Below are positions 5,543 to 13,270 of a stretch of 13,948 bases of DNA, in pieces. The DNA lies in contig CALCNY010000079.1 of assembly GCA_937897585.1 (NCBI GenBank), forward strand, positions 1-13,948. Direction: 5' to 3'. Source of the DNA: an uncultured Chitinophagaceae bacterium (GTDB taxonomy: Bacteria; Bacteroidota; Bacteroidia; Chitinophagales; Chitinophagaceae). A program made the position numbers and the translations under genes. The notes under the pieces were generated by a model. That model did not search any database. It saw nothing but the letters and a program-made list of their open reading frames with translations, and was not told where the DNA came from. Position 1 is the first letter of the stretch. Each line of letters begins with the position of its first letter.

Positions 5543-7936
5543 ATGCAGCGTCATCTCAGCAGCCTTCTATTTTCATTTATTTTCGTTCTGTTTTTTGGAA
5601 TTTCTGAGTCTCAGGTTTATGCCCAGCCTCCGGTAAATCAGCAAATGCTGAAAGATAAATTACCTGCTCAAATTGACCCTAACTTGCTAAGTCCTGCTCA
5701 ATTGTCAAATCTTTTAGGTGAAAATAATAAATCCAATACACAGCAGGGTTCTGATAAAAATGCGGTTATCAACTTAAAAAAAGACAAAGAATCTGCTGAT
5801 TCCTTTATCAAAAAAGATACAAAGCCTGAAATCAATCCGCTTGAACAAACATTCGGTTTTGATGTGTTTGTAAATAGCATCGTGACTGACATTTCTGAAT
5901 TATCAACACCACCACTGGATTATCCAATTGGAGTTGGAGATCATGTTATCATTTCACTTTGGGGCGGTGCCGAATTACAGGAAGATTATGTGGTAAGTAA
6001 AGATGGTGCGATATTTCCTCAAAACATCGGAAAGATAAATGTGCAAGGCATGAGCTTTGAAAACATGAAAGCTGCGGTAGTTTCAAAATTTAGAAGGGTA
6101 GTACCTGCAGGAACGAACATTTCAGTTTCATTGGGACAGCCCAGAACCATCAATGTGAATGTGGTGGGAAATGTCAATAAGCCTGGTCCTGTTACTGTTT
6201 CCGCATTTTCAAATGCATTTAATGTGATTGCCAAAGCTGGCGGTATCACTGAATATGGCAATCTCAGATCCATTCAAATTAAAAGAGCCGGAAAGTTAAT
6301 TGACGAATTAGATGTGTATCAATATTTAACGACAGGTGATTTTGGCAAACATATTTATTTACAAAACAATGATTTTGTAATTGTCTCTTTTGTTGAAAAT
6401 AAAATACAAGCTATTGGTCAGTTTAAAAGACCAATGTATTATCAATTGAAAAAAGGAGAAGGCATCAAAGCGTTATTGAATTATGCAGGTGGATTAAAAC
6501 CAGACGCTTTCGCCACAACAATAAAAGTTGAAAGGATTGAAAACGACAAACAGGTTCAGCGTGATATCAGCCTTGAAACTTTGAAGAAAAACAATACTGT
6601 TGATTTTGCTTTGCAAGATGGCGATGTGGTGAAAGCTGAAAATATCAGAAAGGGAATTGTGAATCGTATCGAATTGCAAGGCGAGGTAAATTATCCCGGA
6701 ACTTTTGAAATTGCGAACGGAGAAAAATTGTTTGACGTGATTCGCAAAGCCGGTGGAATAACAAGCAACACTTATTTGCAAAAAGCTTATGTTTTCAGAG
6801 GCGCAGGTGATGTCAATAATTTTGCTACTGAAAGAATAGAATTGGATTTGAAAGGATTTGAAGCCAACAATGAAAGCGATTCATTCAACATTGAATTGAA
6901 AGCGAATGATGTGGTACAATTCTTTGCAAAAAGCGATTTCAGTCAGCAGCAATATGTAGAGATTTTTGGTGAGGTGAGAAAACCAGGGAAAGTGATTAAA
7001 TATGGCAAATTGAGTTTGCAAGATCTGTTGTTTATTTCAGGTGGATTGAAACCATCAGCTGAGTTCGGCAGACTGGAAATTTCGAGTATTGTAAATATGG
7101 ATTCAGCACAACAAGGATTGAATCCAACCAGAACGGTAATAAAATCTTATGCCATTCAACAGGATTTGTCATTAGATGAAGCGGCTTCAAAAGTGTTGCT
7201 GATGCCTTACGATCAAATTTATGTAAGAAAGAATCCCACATTTGAATTGCAGCAAAATATAGAGTTGAAAGGTCTGGTAAAATATCCTGGTCAATATCCA
7301 AGATTAGATAAGTATGAAAGGTTGTCATCTTACATAGAACGCGCTGGTGGTCTTACTGAAAATGCTGATGTTTCGGGAGCTGTGTTGATGAGAAGAAAAC
7401 AAATTGATGTTCGCGAGTTAGGATTGGTGGCTTCAAAATTTAAAATGGATTCAACAGGCAATATTATAAAAGACAGTTTGCCATTAGAATACAGATTTAA
7501 AGAAGAGCCAGTGAGTATAGATTTATTCAATGCTTTGCAAAACAAGAATTCAAAATACGATATCATACTTCAAGAAAATGACGTAGTGTTTGTTCCTGAA
7601 ATCAATCCTTTTGTGAGCATTGTTGGAAAGGTTCAATCGCCTTTAAAAGTTGCTTTTGATAAACAACATAGAAATCTTGGTTATTACATAGACAAAGCTG
7701 GTGGATATGGTGTAAAACCTTGGAGAAGACGTGTATTTGTTACTTATGCCAATGGAAGAAGTAGAAGAACACATAACTTCTTATTCCTGCATTTTTATCC
7801 TCGTGTACATGAAGGCGCTATTGTGAATGTGCCTGCAAGGCCCGAGGGACAAGGCCTCAGCGATATGGCTAAAGCTACTTTTCTCGCCATTGTGCCTGCT
7901 GTAATGACTGCCCTTATTTTTAAATACGTTCAATAA
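5543..7936 (+). CDS. SLBB-domain polysaccharide export protein (Wza-like)
   Basis: A 797-residue outer-membrane export channel candidate for capsule or exopolysaccharide. A signal peptide (residues 1-27, hydrophobic core LLFSFIFVLFFGI, likely cleavage after QVYA) leads to a linker with Gln/Asn/Lys-rich sequence up to about 120. The Poly_export domain spans about 125-198 (YPIGVGDHVIISLWGG). Six SLBB-like units follow, each with a pattern like GxVxxPG then AGG: about 202-235, 288-317, 375-405, 471-501, 572-603 and 690-722. The C-terminus has a hydrophobic helix (about 774-794, ATFLAIVPAVMTALIF), perhaps the membrane-spanning helix. It is far longer than Wza of enterobacteria (about 380 residues) owing to the extra SLBB units, a form common in Bacteroidota. 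The ATG fits the signal peptide. It forms an operon with the Wzz protein 10 bases downstream. Confidence 0.9.
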   Translation: MQRHLSSLLFSFIFVLFFGISESQVYAQPPVNQQMLKDKLPAQIDPNLLSPAQLSNLLGENNKSNTQQGSDKNAVINLKKDKESADSFIKKDTKPEINPLEQTFGFDVFVNSIVTDISELSTPPLDYPIGVGDHVIISLWGGAELQEDYVVSKDGAIFPQNIGKINVQGMSFENMKAAVVSKFRRVVPAGTNISVSLGQPRTINVNVVGNVNKPGPVTVSAFSNAFNVIAKAGGITEYGNLRSIQIKRAGKLIDELDVYQYLTTGDFGKHIYLQNNDFVIVSFVENKIQAIGQFKRPMYYQLKKGEGIKALLNYAGGLKPDAFATTIKVERIENDKQVQRDISLETLKKNNTVDFALQDGDVVKAENIRKGIVNRIELQGEVNYPGTFEIANGEKLFDVIRKAGGITSNTYLQKAYVFRGAGDVNNFATERIELDLKGFEANNESDSFNIELKANDVVQFFAKSDFSQQQYVEIFGEVRKPGKVIKYGKLSLQDLLFISGGLKPSAEFGRLEISSIVNMDSAQQGLNPTRTVIKSYAIQQDLSLDEAASKVLLMPYDQIYVRKNPTFELQQNIELKGLVKYPGQYPRLDKYERLSSYIERAGGLTENADVSGAVLMRRKQIDVRELGLVASKFKMDSTGNIIKDSLPLEYRFKEEPVSIDLFNALQNKNSKYDIILQENDVVFVPEINPFVSIVGKVQSPLKVAFDKQHRNLGYYIDKAGGYGVKPWRRRVFVTYANGRSRRTHNFLFLHFYPRVHEGAIVNVPARPEGQGLSDMAKATFLAIVPAVMTALIFKYVQ

Positions 7937-7946
7937 ATTAATAGAA

Positions 7947-8954
7947 GTGAATTATCAGACATTTATCACTCTTGTTTATACAAGACTTTCAAAGTTGAAA
8001 TTTCTTATTTTAGGCATTGGTGTTTTGGTAGCTTTGTGTTGTTTTATTTATACAAAAACAATTCCTAAAGTGTATTCATCAAGAGCAACTGTATTTCCAT
8101 TAAATGCTTCAAATGATAATGCGGGTGCTGCAAGTGCACTAACTAGTTTACTTGGACTATCGGAAACGCCTAAGAGCTTTATTCAGGAAGCTTCAATCAA
8201 TATTGTTGATCTTGCTTTAAGCAGAAATACAAGAGAAGCAGTTGCATTAGAGATCGTCCCTACGTTGGGAAATAAATCAGTTGCGGTATTGGTGATTGAA
8301 GAATACAATAAGAGAAAATCTTTCTACAAGCCTTCAATAAAAATTCCTGAATCAAAGGAAATGCTGGCAGCTGTTGGCGCCGATTTATTAAAAGATAATT
8401 TCTTTGCTAAGATCAATAAAAATGGAATTCTCGAAATTAATTTTAATACAACCAGTGAGGCTTTAGTGGGTCCGGTATCTTATATTTTCGTTGATAAAAT
8501 TTCTGAATTTTATAAAGAGTTGAAAATTAAAAAAGCCAAAAGAGACTACGATTTTATGTGTGAAAAAGTGGATTCACTTGAATTGGTATTGGCATCTTAT
8601 GATAAGTCTGCGATTGGTATGTCGAACACTACTTTGTTTGTGGCTCCTGATAAATTACAATATCAATTACCGAAGCAAAACTTATCCAACGAGAAATCGA
8701 GAGTAATGCGCCAGCGTGATATGTCTGCAGAAAACAGAGAGGAAGCTTTGTGGCGTTTACAAAAAGAAACACCAATTATCGCAATGTTGGATAAGCCAGA
8801 TGCGCCTTATGATACTTATAAGCCATCAGCAATGTTGTATGGAGCAATAGGATTTGTTTTCAGTGTAATCCTTACTATTATTCTTTTGATTTTTATTCCG
8901 CTATTTCGTTTTATTAAATTTGAAATAAGAGAATCAGTGTTTAATCAAGGGTAG
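7947..8954 (+). CDS. Wzz-type chain-length determinant / polysaccharide co-polymerase
   Basis: A 335-residue inner-membrane protein expected to work with the SLBB channel in polymerising or exporting polysaccharide. It has the Wzz layout: a first membrane helix at about 17-36 (LKFLILGIGVLVALCCFIY), a large periplasmic part, and a second helix at about 299-321 (YGAIGFVFSVILTIILLIF). The second helix is preceded by the Pro-containing stretch DKPDAPYDTYKPS. Helical coil-forming sequence lies at about 190-280. There is no Walker A/B or Tyr-rich tail, so it lacks the BY-kinase domain that some relatives carry fused. The start is GTG at 7947, 10 bases after the SLBB stop. An alternative start was not found before the first helix. 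A repeat unit begins 7 bases after its stop codon. Confidence 0.87.
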   Translation: MNYQTFITLVYTRLSKLKFLILGIGVLVALCCFIYTKTIPKVYSSRATVFPLNASNDNAGAASALTSLLGLSETPKSFIQEASINIVDLALSRNTREAVALEIVPTLGNKSVAVLVIEEYNKRKSFYKPSIKIPESKEMLAAVGADLLKDNFFAKINKNGILEINFNTTSEALVGPVSYIFVDKISEFYKELKIKKAKRDYDFMCEKVDSLELVLASYDKSAIGMSNTTLFVAPDKLQYQLPKQNLSNEKSRVMRQRDMSAENREEALWRLQKETPIIAMLDKPDAPYDTYKPSAMLYGAIGFVFSVILTIILLIFIPLFRFIKFEIRESVFNQG

Positions 8955-8961
8955 GAGAATT

Positions 8962-9001
8962 GTTCAAAAGGTTTAATGAGTTCAATATGTTCAATAGGTT
9001 T
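8962..9001 (+). repeat. GTTCAAAAGG repeat, copy C left
   Basis: GTTCAAAAGGTTTAA, then GAGTTCAATATGTTCAATAGG follow the wzz stop by 7 bases. Units are in the same orientation relative to the preceding gene as copies A and B. Together with the right part at 9054-9096 it forms direct, not inverted, copies around a hairpin. Confidence 0.75.
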
Positions 9002-9012
9002 CGTAATTCTTA

Positions 9013-9038
9013 GCAATGTCTCCTGAAAGGGACGTTGC
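9013..9038. repeat. Strong intergenic hairpin between repeat units
   Basis: GCAATGTCTC-CTGAAA-GGGACGTTGC forms a 10-base-pair stem (two G-T pairs) with a 6-base loop. There is no T-run on either side, so an intrinsic terminator is unlikely despite its place between convergent genes. It looks like a REP-type palindromic unit, or a bidirectional roadblock. Confidence 0.6.
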
Positions 9039-9053
9039 GTTGTGAAATTAAAT

Positions 9054-9096
9054 GTTCAAAAGGTTTGGCAGGTTCAATAAGTTCAAAAGGTTTAAC
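9054..9096 (+). repeat. GTTCAAAAGG repeat, copy C right
   Basis: GTTCAAAAGGTTTGGCAGG, then TTCAATAAG and GTTCAAAAGGTTTAAC. The start matches copy A read on the minus strand (GTTCAAAAGGTTTGGGAGG) with one difference, so the two are copies of one element. Confidence 0.75.
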
Positions 9097-9140
9097 ATAA
9101 AACAATCAAATAATACTACAAAAGCACTTGACGTTCCAAC

Positions 9141-9232
9141 GCCAAACTACAAACACCAAACACCAAACACCTAACTACAAACACCATACACCTAACTACA
9201 AACACCATACACCATACGCCAAACACCAAACG
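9141..9232 (-). repeat. ACACCAAA/ACACCATA degenerate tandem tract
   Basis: On the plus strand this is built from short units such as AAACACC, CATACAC and CTAACTACAAACACC. One 21-base unit occurs twice without change at 9171-9191 and 9192-9212. On the minus strand, the sense of the ABC permease, it reads TTTGGTGTTTGG and starts 2 bases after that gene's stop codon. Units are too short and too variable for a CRISPR array. Confidence 0.8.
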
Positions 9233-9234
9233 TT

Positions 9235-10536
9235 TTAATTTGTCTTCCTAAACGCCCATTTAATCATTTCCTTCCAGCTTGGTTTTTTACCGTACATCAA
9301 AATCCCTGTTCTGTATATTTTTCCTGTTACCCAAGTAAAGAAAAGAAAACATCCAATCAACAATAACATTGATAATCCCATTTGCCACAATGGAACATCG
9401 TAAGTAATTCTTCCCATCATCACAATAGGTGATGTTAATGGAAATAAACTTCCGAATATAGCCAAGCTGCTATTGGGTTCGTTCACAGCTTTTGTCATGA
9501 TCACAAAGCCAAGTATAATTGGCATAATAACAGGAAATACCAACTGTTGTGCTTCTTGCTGGTCTTCACTAACAACACTTCCCACGGCAGCAAAAATTGA
9601 GGCATAAGTAAGATATCCTCCAAGAAAATAAAACAGAAACAAGAAAATGATTTTTGCTAGAGGTAAATTCGACATGCCTTCAAATGCAGTTGCTGCAAAA
9701 GATAAGTCTTCAGAAGAAGCGGTATTTGCATGTTGCAGCTGTTCCATAAACTGTGGGAAAATCAATGGCACTATCATTTGTACGCCCAGTATCAGAACGA
9801 TCCAAATGGCAAATTGAGTTAGTCCAACTGCGCCTATGCCCACAATTTTTCCCATCATCATTTGAAATGGTTTAACAGAACTAACCATCACTTCTGCAAT
9901 GCGATTTGTTTTTTCTTCAGTAACACCTCTCATTACTTGTGTGCCATAAATCATCATCATCATGTAAATTAAAAATCCGCATCCAAATGAAACAGCATAT
10001 GCCACACCTGCAAAGCTTTTCTTTTGTCCTTCTTTGGTTTCAATGGCATTATCAAGCGTTACACTATTGCTTTTTTTATCAAACTCTTTCGGGTCAATTC
10101 CATTAGCTATCAGTTGATTTTTGCGAATGGTATTATTGATCAAATCCTCCACATCCGACATGGTAGTCAGGCTCACAGATGAAGGACTGTGTAGTGTGAA
10201 TTTATTTTTTGCAACAGAATCAATAACTTTTGGAATGTATAAAAACGATTGATAACCGAGGTTTTTGTATTTAGTTAAAAATGATTTTTCAGTTTCATTT
10301 TCAATTAATGTGAATTGAAGCTTAGGATTGGTAGTGTCGGTTTTTCCATTGAAAATATGAGCTTCATCAATTACGGCAATTTGCTGAACATCGTCGCTGC
10401 CTTTAATACTTATTGCAAAAATGGCAACATAAAATCCAATGATGATCAGTGGAACAAGTATAGTAGTGATTAGGAATGATTTCTTTTTTACACGTGTAAA
10501 ATATTCTCTACTTATAATCAGGAAAATTTTATTCAT
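9235..10536 (-). CDS. ABC-2 type exporter permease (NatB/YhaP-like)
   Basis: A 433-residue integral membrane subunit of an ABC exporter. It has a first helix at about 21-43, then a long extracytoplasmic region (44-175), then about six helices (about 176-197, 229-257, 294-318, 331-349, 355-375 and 383-403). The hallmark segment TEEKTNRIAEVMVSSVKPF (206-224) followed by GKIVGIGAVGLTQ matches the NatB/YhaP type of permease, in which the EK-R-EV loop meets the ATPase. Relatives extrude sodium or unknown small molecules; the substrate here cannot be named. It starts 5 bases after the ATPase gene, so the two form an operon. It is convergent with wzz, and its stop is directly followed by a tandem repeat tract. 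Confidence 0.88.
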   Translation of the reverse strand: MNKIFLIISREYFTRVKKKSFLITTILVPLIIIGFYVAIFAISIKGSDDVQQIAVIDEAHIFNGKTDTTNPKLQFTLIENETEKSFLTKYKNLGYQSFLYIPKVIDSVAKNKFTLHSPSSVSLTTMSDVEDLINNTIRKNQLIANGIDPKEFDKKSNSVTLDNAIETKEGQKKSFAGVAYAVSFGCGFLIYMMMMIYGTQVMRGVTEEKTNRIAEVMVSSVKPFQMMMGKIVGIGAVGLTQFAIWIVLILGVQMIVPLIFPQFMEQLQHANTASSEDLSFAATAFEGMSNLPLAKIIFLFLFYFLGGYLTYASIFAAVGSVVSEDQQEAQQLVFPVIMPIILGFVIMTKAVNEPNSSLAIFGSLFPLTSPIVMMGRITYDVPLWQMGLSMLLLIGCFLFFTWVTGKIYRTGILMYGKKPSWKEMIKWAFRKTN

Positions 10537-10541
10537 AAGAA

Positions 10542-11474
10542 TTAAGATTCAATGTTTTGAAATTGTCTGGTGGCTTTGGTGTCTTCAACCAGTTTGATGA
10601 AAATATCATTTAAAGAAGGCAATACTTCGTTGAATGAGTTGATACTTATATTTTGGTTGATGAAGTATTTAAGCAAATCATTTGTGGTAGTGTCATGCTG
10701 TAATTTGAGCAACAACTGATTCGGCTCGTATTTAACGACTTCGAAGATGTAGGTCATGAGTTGTTCTGCTAATACGTTTGCTCCGAGCTTGTAAATGTTC
10801 TCTTTAAAATCTTGTTTTACTTGACTAACAGAGCCATCCAGGATTTTTTTTCCTTTGTTGACAAGCACAATATGGTCGCAAATTTCTTCTACCTGTTCCA
10901 TTCTATGTGTACTGAAAATAATAGTAGCGCCATTTTTTGCTAAATTAAAAATCTCATCTTTTATAAGATTAGCATTAACCGGATCGAGTCCGCTGAAAGG
11001 TTCGTCTAGGATGATTAATTTGGGGTTATGTAATACTGTGGTAACAAACTGTAATTTTTGGCTCATGCCTTTACTTAGGTCTTCCACTTTTTTATTCCAC
11101 CAGCTTTCCATTTCAAATTTGATGAACCATTTTTTGATGCTGTCCATCGCATCATTTTTGCTCATGCCTTTTAGTCTGGCGAGATACAAAGCCTGCTCAC
11201 CAATTTTCATTTTTTTATACAAGCCACGTTCTTCGGGCATGTAGCCGATATCGATATTGTTTTTTTCGGGGTGAAAAGGCTGGCCGTTGAATTGAATGCT
11301 ACCGCTATCAGGGTAGAAAATTCCGGTAATCATTCTGAGTAAAGTTGTTTTGCCGGCGCCATTTGGACCTAACAATCCAAAAATACTTCCTTGCTTGATA
11401 TTGAAACTGATATCATCAACAGCTTTTTGAGTGGCAAAATATTTCTTGAGGGAGTCTAATTCTAAAATGTTCAT
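10542..11474 (-). CDS. ABC exporter ATP-binding subunit (NatA/YhaQ-like)
   Basis: A 310-residue ATPase that would power the permease encoded just downstream. Motifs in order are Walker A GPNGAGKTT (36-44), the Q-loop region YMPEERGLY (78-86, Glu rather than Gln at the expected place, as I recall for YhaQ-like proteins), the signature LSKGMSQ (133-139), Walker B LIILDEP (153-159, Glu158), the D-loop SGLD and H-loop His190. The C-terminal extension (about 215-310) is typical of this subfamily and likely contacts the permease or regulates activity. The ATG at 11474-11472 starts exactly at the domain. A -7-like TATATTTA (complement of 11491-11498) lies upstream with one mismatch to consensus, so promoter placement is tentative. 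Confidence 0.92.
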   Translation of the reverse strand: MNILELDSLKKYFATQKAVDDISFNIKQGSIFGLLGPNGAGKTTLLRMITGIFYPDSGSIQFNGQPFHPEKNNIDIGYMPEERGLYKKMKIGEQALYLARLKGMSKNDAMDSIKKWFIKFEMESWWNKKVEDLSKGMSQKLQFVTTVLHNPKLIILDEPFSGLDPVNANLIKDEIFNLAKNGATIIFSTHRMEQVEEICDHIVLVNKGKKILDGSVSQVKQDFKENIYKLGANVLAEQLMTYIFEVVKYEPNQLLLKLQHDTTTNDLLKYFINQNISINSFNEVLPSLNDIFIKLVEDTKATRQFQNIES

Positions 11475-11635
11475 CAGAGTAAATTATGATTAAATATAGG
11501 ATGAATTTGTGATTGGGGAGGATGTGAAATTAAAAATTCAAAAGTAAAAAATCAAAAAGGGGTATAACCACGAATGCAAGAATTTATTTTTGAAACTTCA
11601 AGATTGAAAAGGATTGGTCGTAGCTAATGATCAAC

Positions 11636-11661
11636 CTCCCCCTTGGGGGATTGAAGGGGCT
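11636..11661 (-). repeat. C5/G5 hairpin repeat, copy 3 (overlaps a stop codon)
   Basis: In the sense of the FAD dehydrogenase gene this reads AGCCCC-TTCAAT-CCCCC-AA-GGGGGAG, and its first two bases are the AG of that gene's TAG. It is a diverged copy of the elements at 1368 and 4369: the first C-block is four long, with TTCAAT instead of TAAAT. The hairpin CCCCC/GGGGG is kept. Confidence 0.8.
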
Positions 11662-13234
11662 AAATAGCAATCTTTATTTGATCCACCACTCTTTCACCAT
11701 CCATAGCAGCACTGACGATCCCGCCTGCATAACCGGCGCCTTCTCCACACGGATAAAGGTTCTTAAATTGAGGATGGGCAAGTGTATCATTGTCTCTTGG
11801 AATCCTTACCGGACTTGAAGTGCGGCTTTCAGTTGCCACCACAATGGCATCATTAGAATAATAGCCCTTCATTTTTTTTCCAAAGGCGCGGAATCCACCA
11901 TTTAATGTTTGGTAAACAAAATTGGGGAGTACTTCTTTTAAAGAAGATGATTGCAAGCCAGGCAAATAAGAGTTTTGAGGAAGGTTTGCAGAAGTTTTAT
12001 TGTTACAAAAATCAACCAAGCGTTGTGCAGGAGCCACAAAATTGCCGCCTCCTGCTATGTAAGCATTTTGCTCCACCATTTCCTGGAAATACATAAAAAT
12101 CAAAGGATCGTTTGGATTGATATTTTTTTCTTTCAAAGCGTTATAAGCATCCTCTAGAGTTACTTCTACAACCATACCGCTATTGGCATAAGGGTTGTTT
12201 CTTTTAGATGGACTCCATCCGTTTACAACCAATTCGTTATTATTTGTTGAAGCAGGAGCGATAATTCCACCCGGACACATACAGAAAGAAAAAACACCTT
12301 TTTCATTTACTTGCTCAACCAAACTATAAGAAGCAGGCGGAAGAAATTCGCCTCTGTTATCACAATGATATTGAATGCTATCAATCAAAGTTTGAGGATG
12401 TTCAACTCTTACGCCCAAAGCAAAAGGCTTGGCTTCAATCAATATGTTTTTTTGATTCAATAAACTGAAAATATCTCTGGCAGAATGACCAGTGGCAAGA
12501 ATATAAGCATCTGCTTTGAATTGACTGCCATCGCTGGTTTCAGCATAAATGATCTCATTGTTTTTTAAGCCGAAATCAACTAGTTTTTTTTCAAAGTGTA
12601 CTTCGCCGCCACAATCGAGAATTTGATTTCTCATGGCGGTGATGATTTGAGGCAGTTTATTGGTGCCAATGTGGGGATGTGCGTCCCAAGTGATGTTTTC
12701 AGGTGCACCAAATTTCACAAACAAACTCAAGATGCGGTTGATATCCCCTCTTTTATTACTTCTTGTATATAGTTTACCATCACTGTAGGTGCCAGCGCCA
12801 CCTTCACCGAAACAATAATTGCTTTCCGGATTGATGATGCCTTCTTTGTTGAGTGTGGCTAAATCTCTTCTGCGGCTTTTTACATCTTTTCCTCTTTCAA
12901 GAATGATGGGTTTGATGCCCGCTTCGATACATTTCAGCGCAGCAAAAATACCAGCAGGACCAGCGCCTATAATGATGATTTTTTTTGCCGCGTGCGTTAC
13001 ATCTGCGAAATTAAAAGCGATAGGATTGTAAGGTCGAAATGGTTCATTGACAAAGGCCTCGACCGTCAAATTAAAATAAACTTGCTTCGACCTGGCGTCA
13101 ATGGATTTTTTTATGAGATTGTAACCTGTTATTGCATTTGATTTCACGCTTAAGGAATCTGCAATTGATTTTTTTATCAATGCATCATCCGCAGCAGCTG
13201 CTGGGCTAAGTCTTAAGTTGATTTTTGTATTCAT
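11660..13234 (-). CDS. COG2509-type FAD-dependent dehydrogenase
   Basis: A 524-residue cytoplasmic flavoprotein of the large uncharacterised COG2509 group of NAD(P)/FAD-dependent oxidoreductases. After an N-terminal domain of about 80 residues there is a Rossmann dinucleotide-binding motif, IIIIGAGPAG (86-95), with the acidic residue at the end of the second strand in LERG (112-115). The family hallmark CFGEGGAGTYSDGKLYTR lies at 141-158. Near the C-terminus, PCGEGAGYAGGIVSAAMDG is the second FAD-contacting segment, which places the cofactor. The substrate is unknown; some relatives are annotated as dehydrogenases only from fold. The ATG at 13234-13232 is preceded by 36 bases after the DUF3127 gene, so the two may be cotranscribed. 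It appears intact. Confidence 0.9.
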   Translation of the reverse strand: MNTKINLRLSPAAAADDALIKKSIADSLSVKSNAITGYNLIKKSIDARSKQVYFNLTVEAFVNEPFRPYNPIAFNFADVTHAAKKIIIIGAGPAGIFAALKCIEAGIKPIILERGKDVKSRRRDLATLNKEGIINPESNYCFGEGGAGTYSDGKLYTRSNKRGDINRILSLFVKFGAPENITWDAHPHIGTNKLPQIITAMRNQILDCGGEVHFEKKLVDFGLKNNEIIYAETSDGSQFKADAYILATGHSARDIFSLLNQKNILIEAKPFALGVRVEHPQTLIDSIQYHCDNRGEFLPPASYSLVEQVNEKGVFSFCMCPGGIIAPASTNNNELVVNGWSPSKRNNPYANSGMVVEVTLEDAYNALKEKNINPNDPLIFMYFQEMVEQNAYIAGGGNFVAPAQRLVDFCNNKTSANLPQNSYLPGLQSSSLKEVLPNFVYQTLNGGFRAFGKKMKGYYSNDAIVVATESRTSSPVRIPRDNDTLAHPQFKNLYPCGEGAGYAGGIVSAAMDGERVVDQIKIAI

Positions 13235-13237
13235 GTG

Positions 13238-13254
13238 TTAGGAAGTTATCCTAA
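13238..13254. other. Short palindrome before the FAD dehydrogenase start
   Basis: TTAGGA-AGTTA-TCCTAA is a perfect 6-base inverted repeat in the 36-base gap between DUF3127 and the FAD gene, 3 bases from its ATG. On the minus strand a T-run precedes rather than follows it, so it is not a terminator. It could be an operator or a translational hairpin. Confidence 0.35.
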
Positions 13255-13270
13255 AAACAGCTTGATATTT

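Noticed and set aside
9141..9232. Possible CRISPR array in the ACACCAAA tract
   Set aside because: Units are 7-21 bases, contiguous and degenerate, with no unique spacers between identical repeats and no cas genes nearby.
10855..11244. 129-codon frame antisense to the ABC ATPase
   Set aside because: It is a mirror of a strongly conserved coding gene with intact ABC motifs on the other strand.
13238..13254. Terminator between DUF3127 and the FAD dehydrogenase gene
   Set aside because: The T-run lies before the hairpin in the sense direction and the stem is only six pairs, so termination is not supported.
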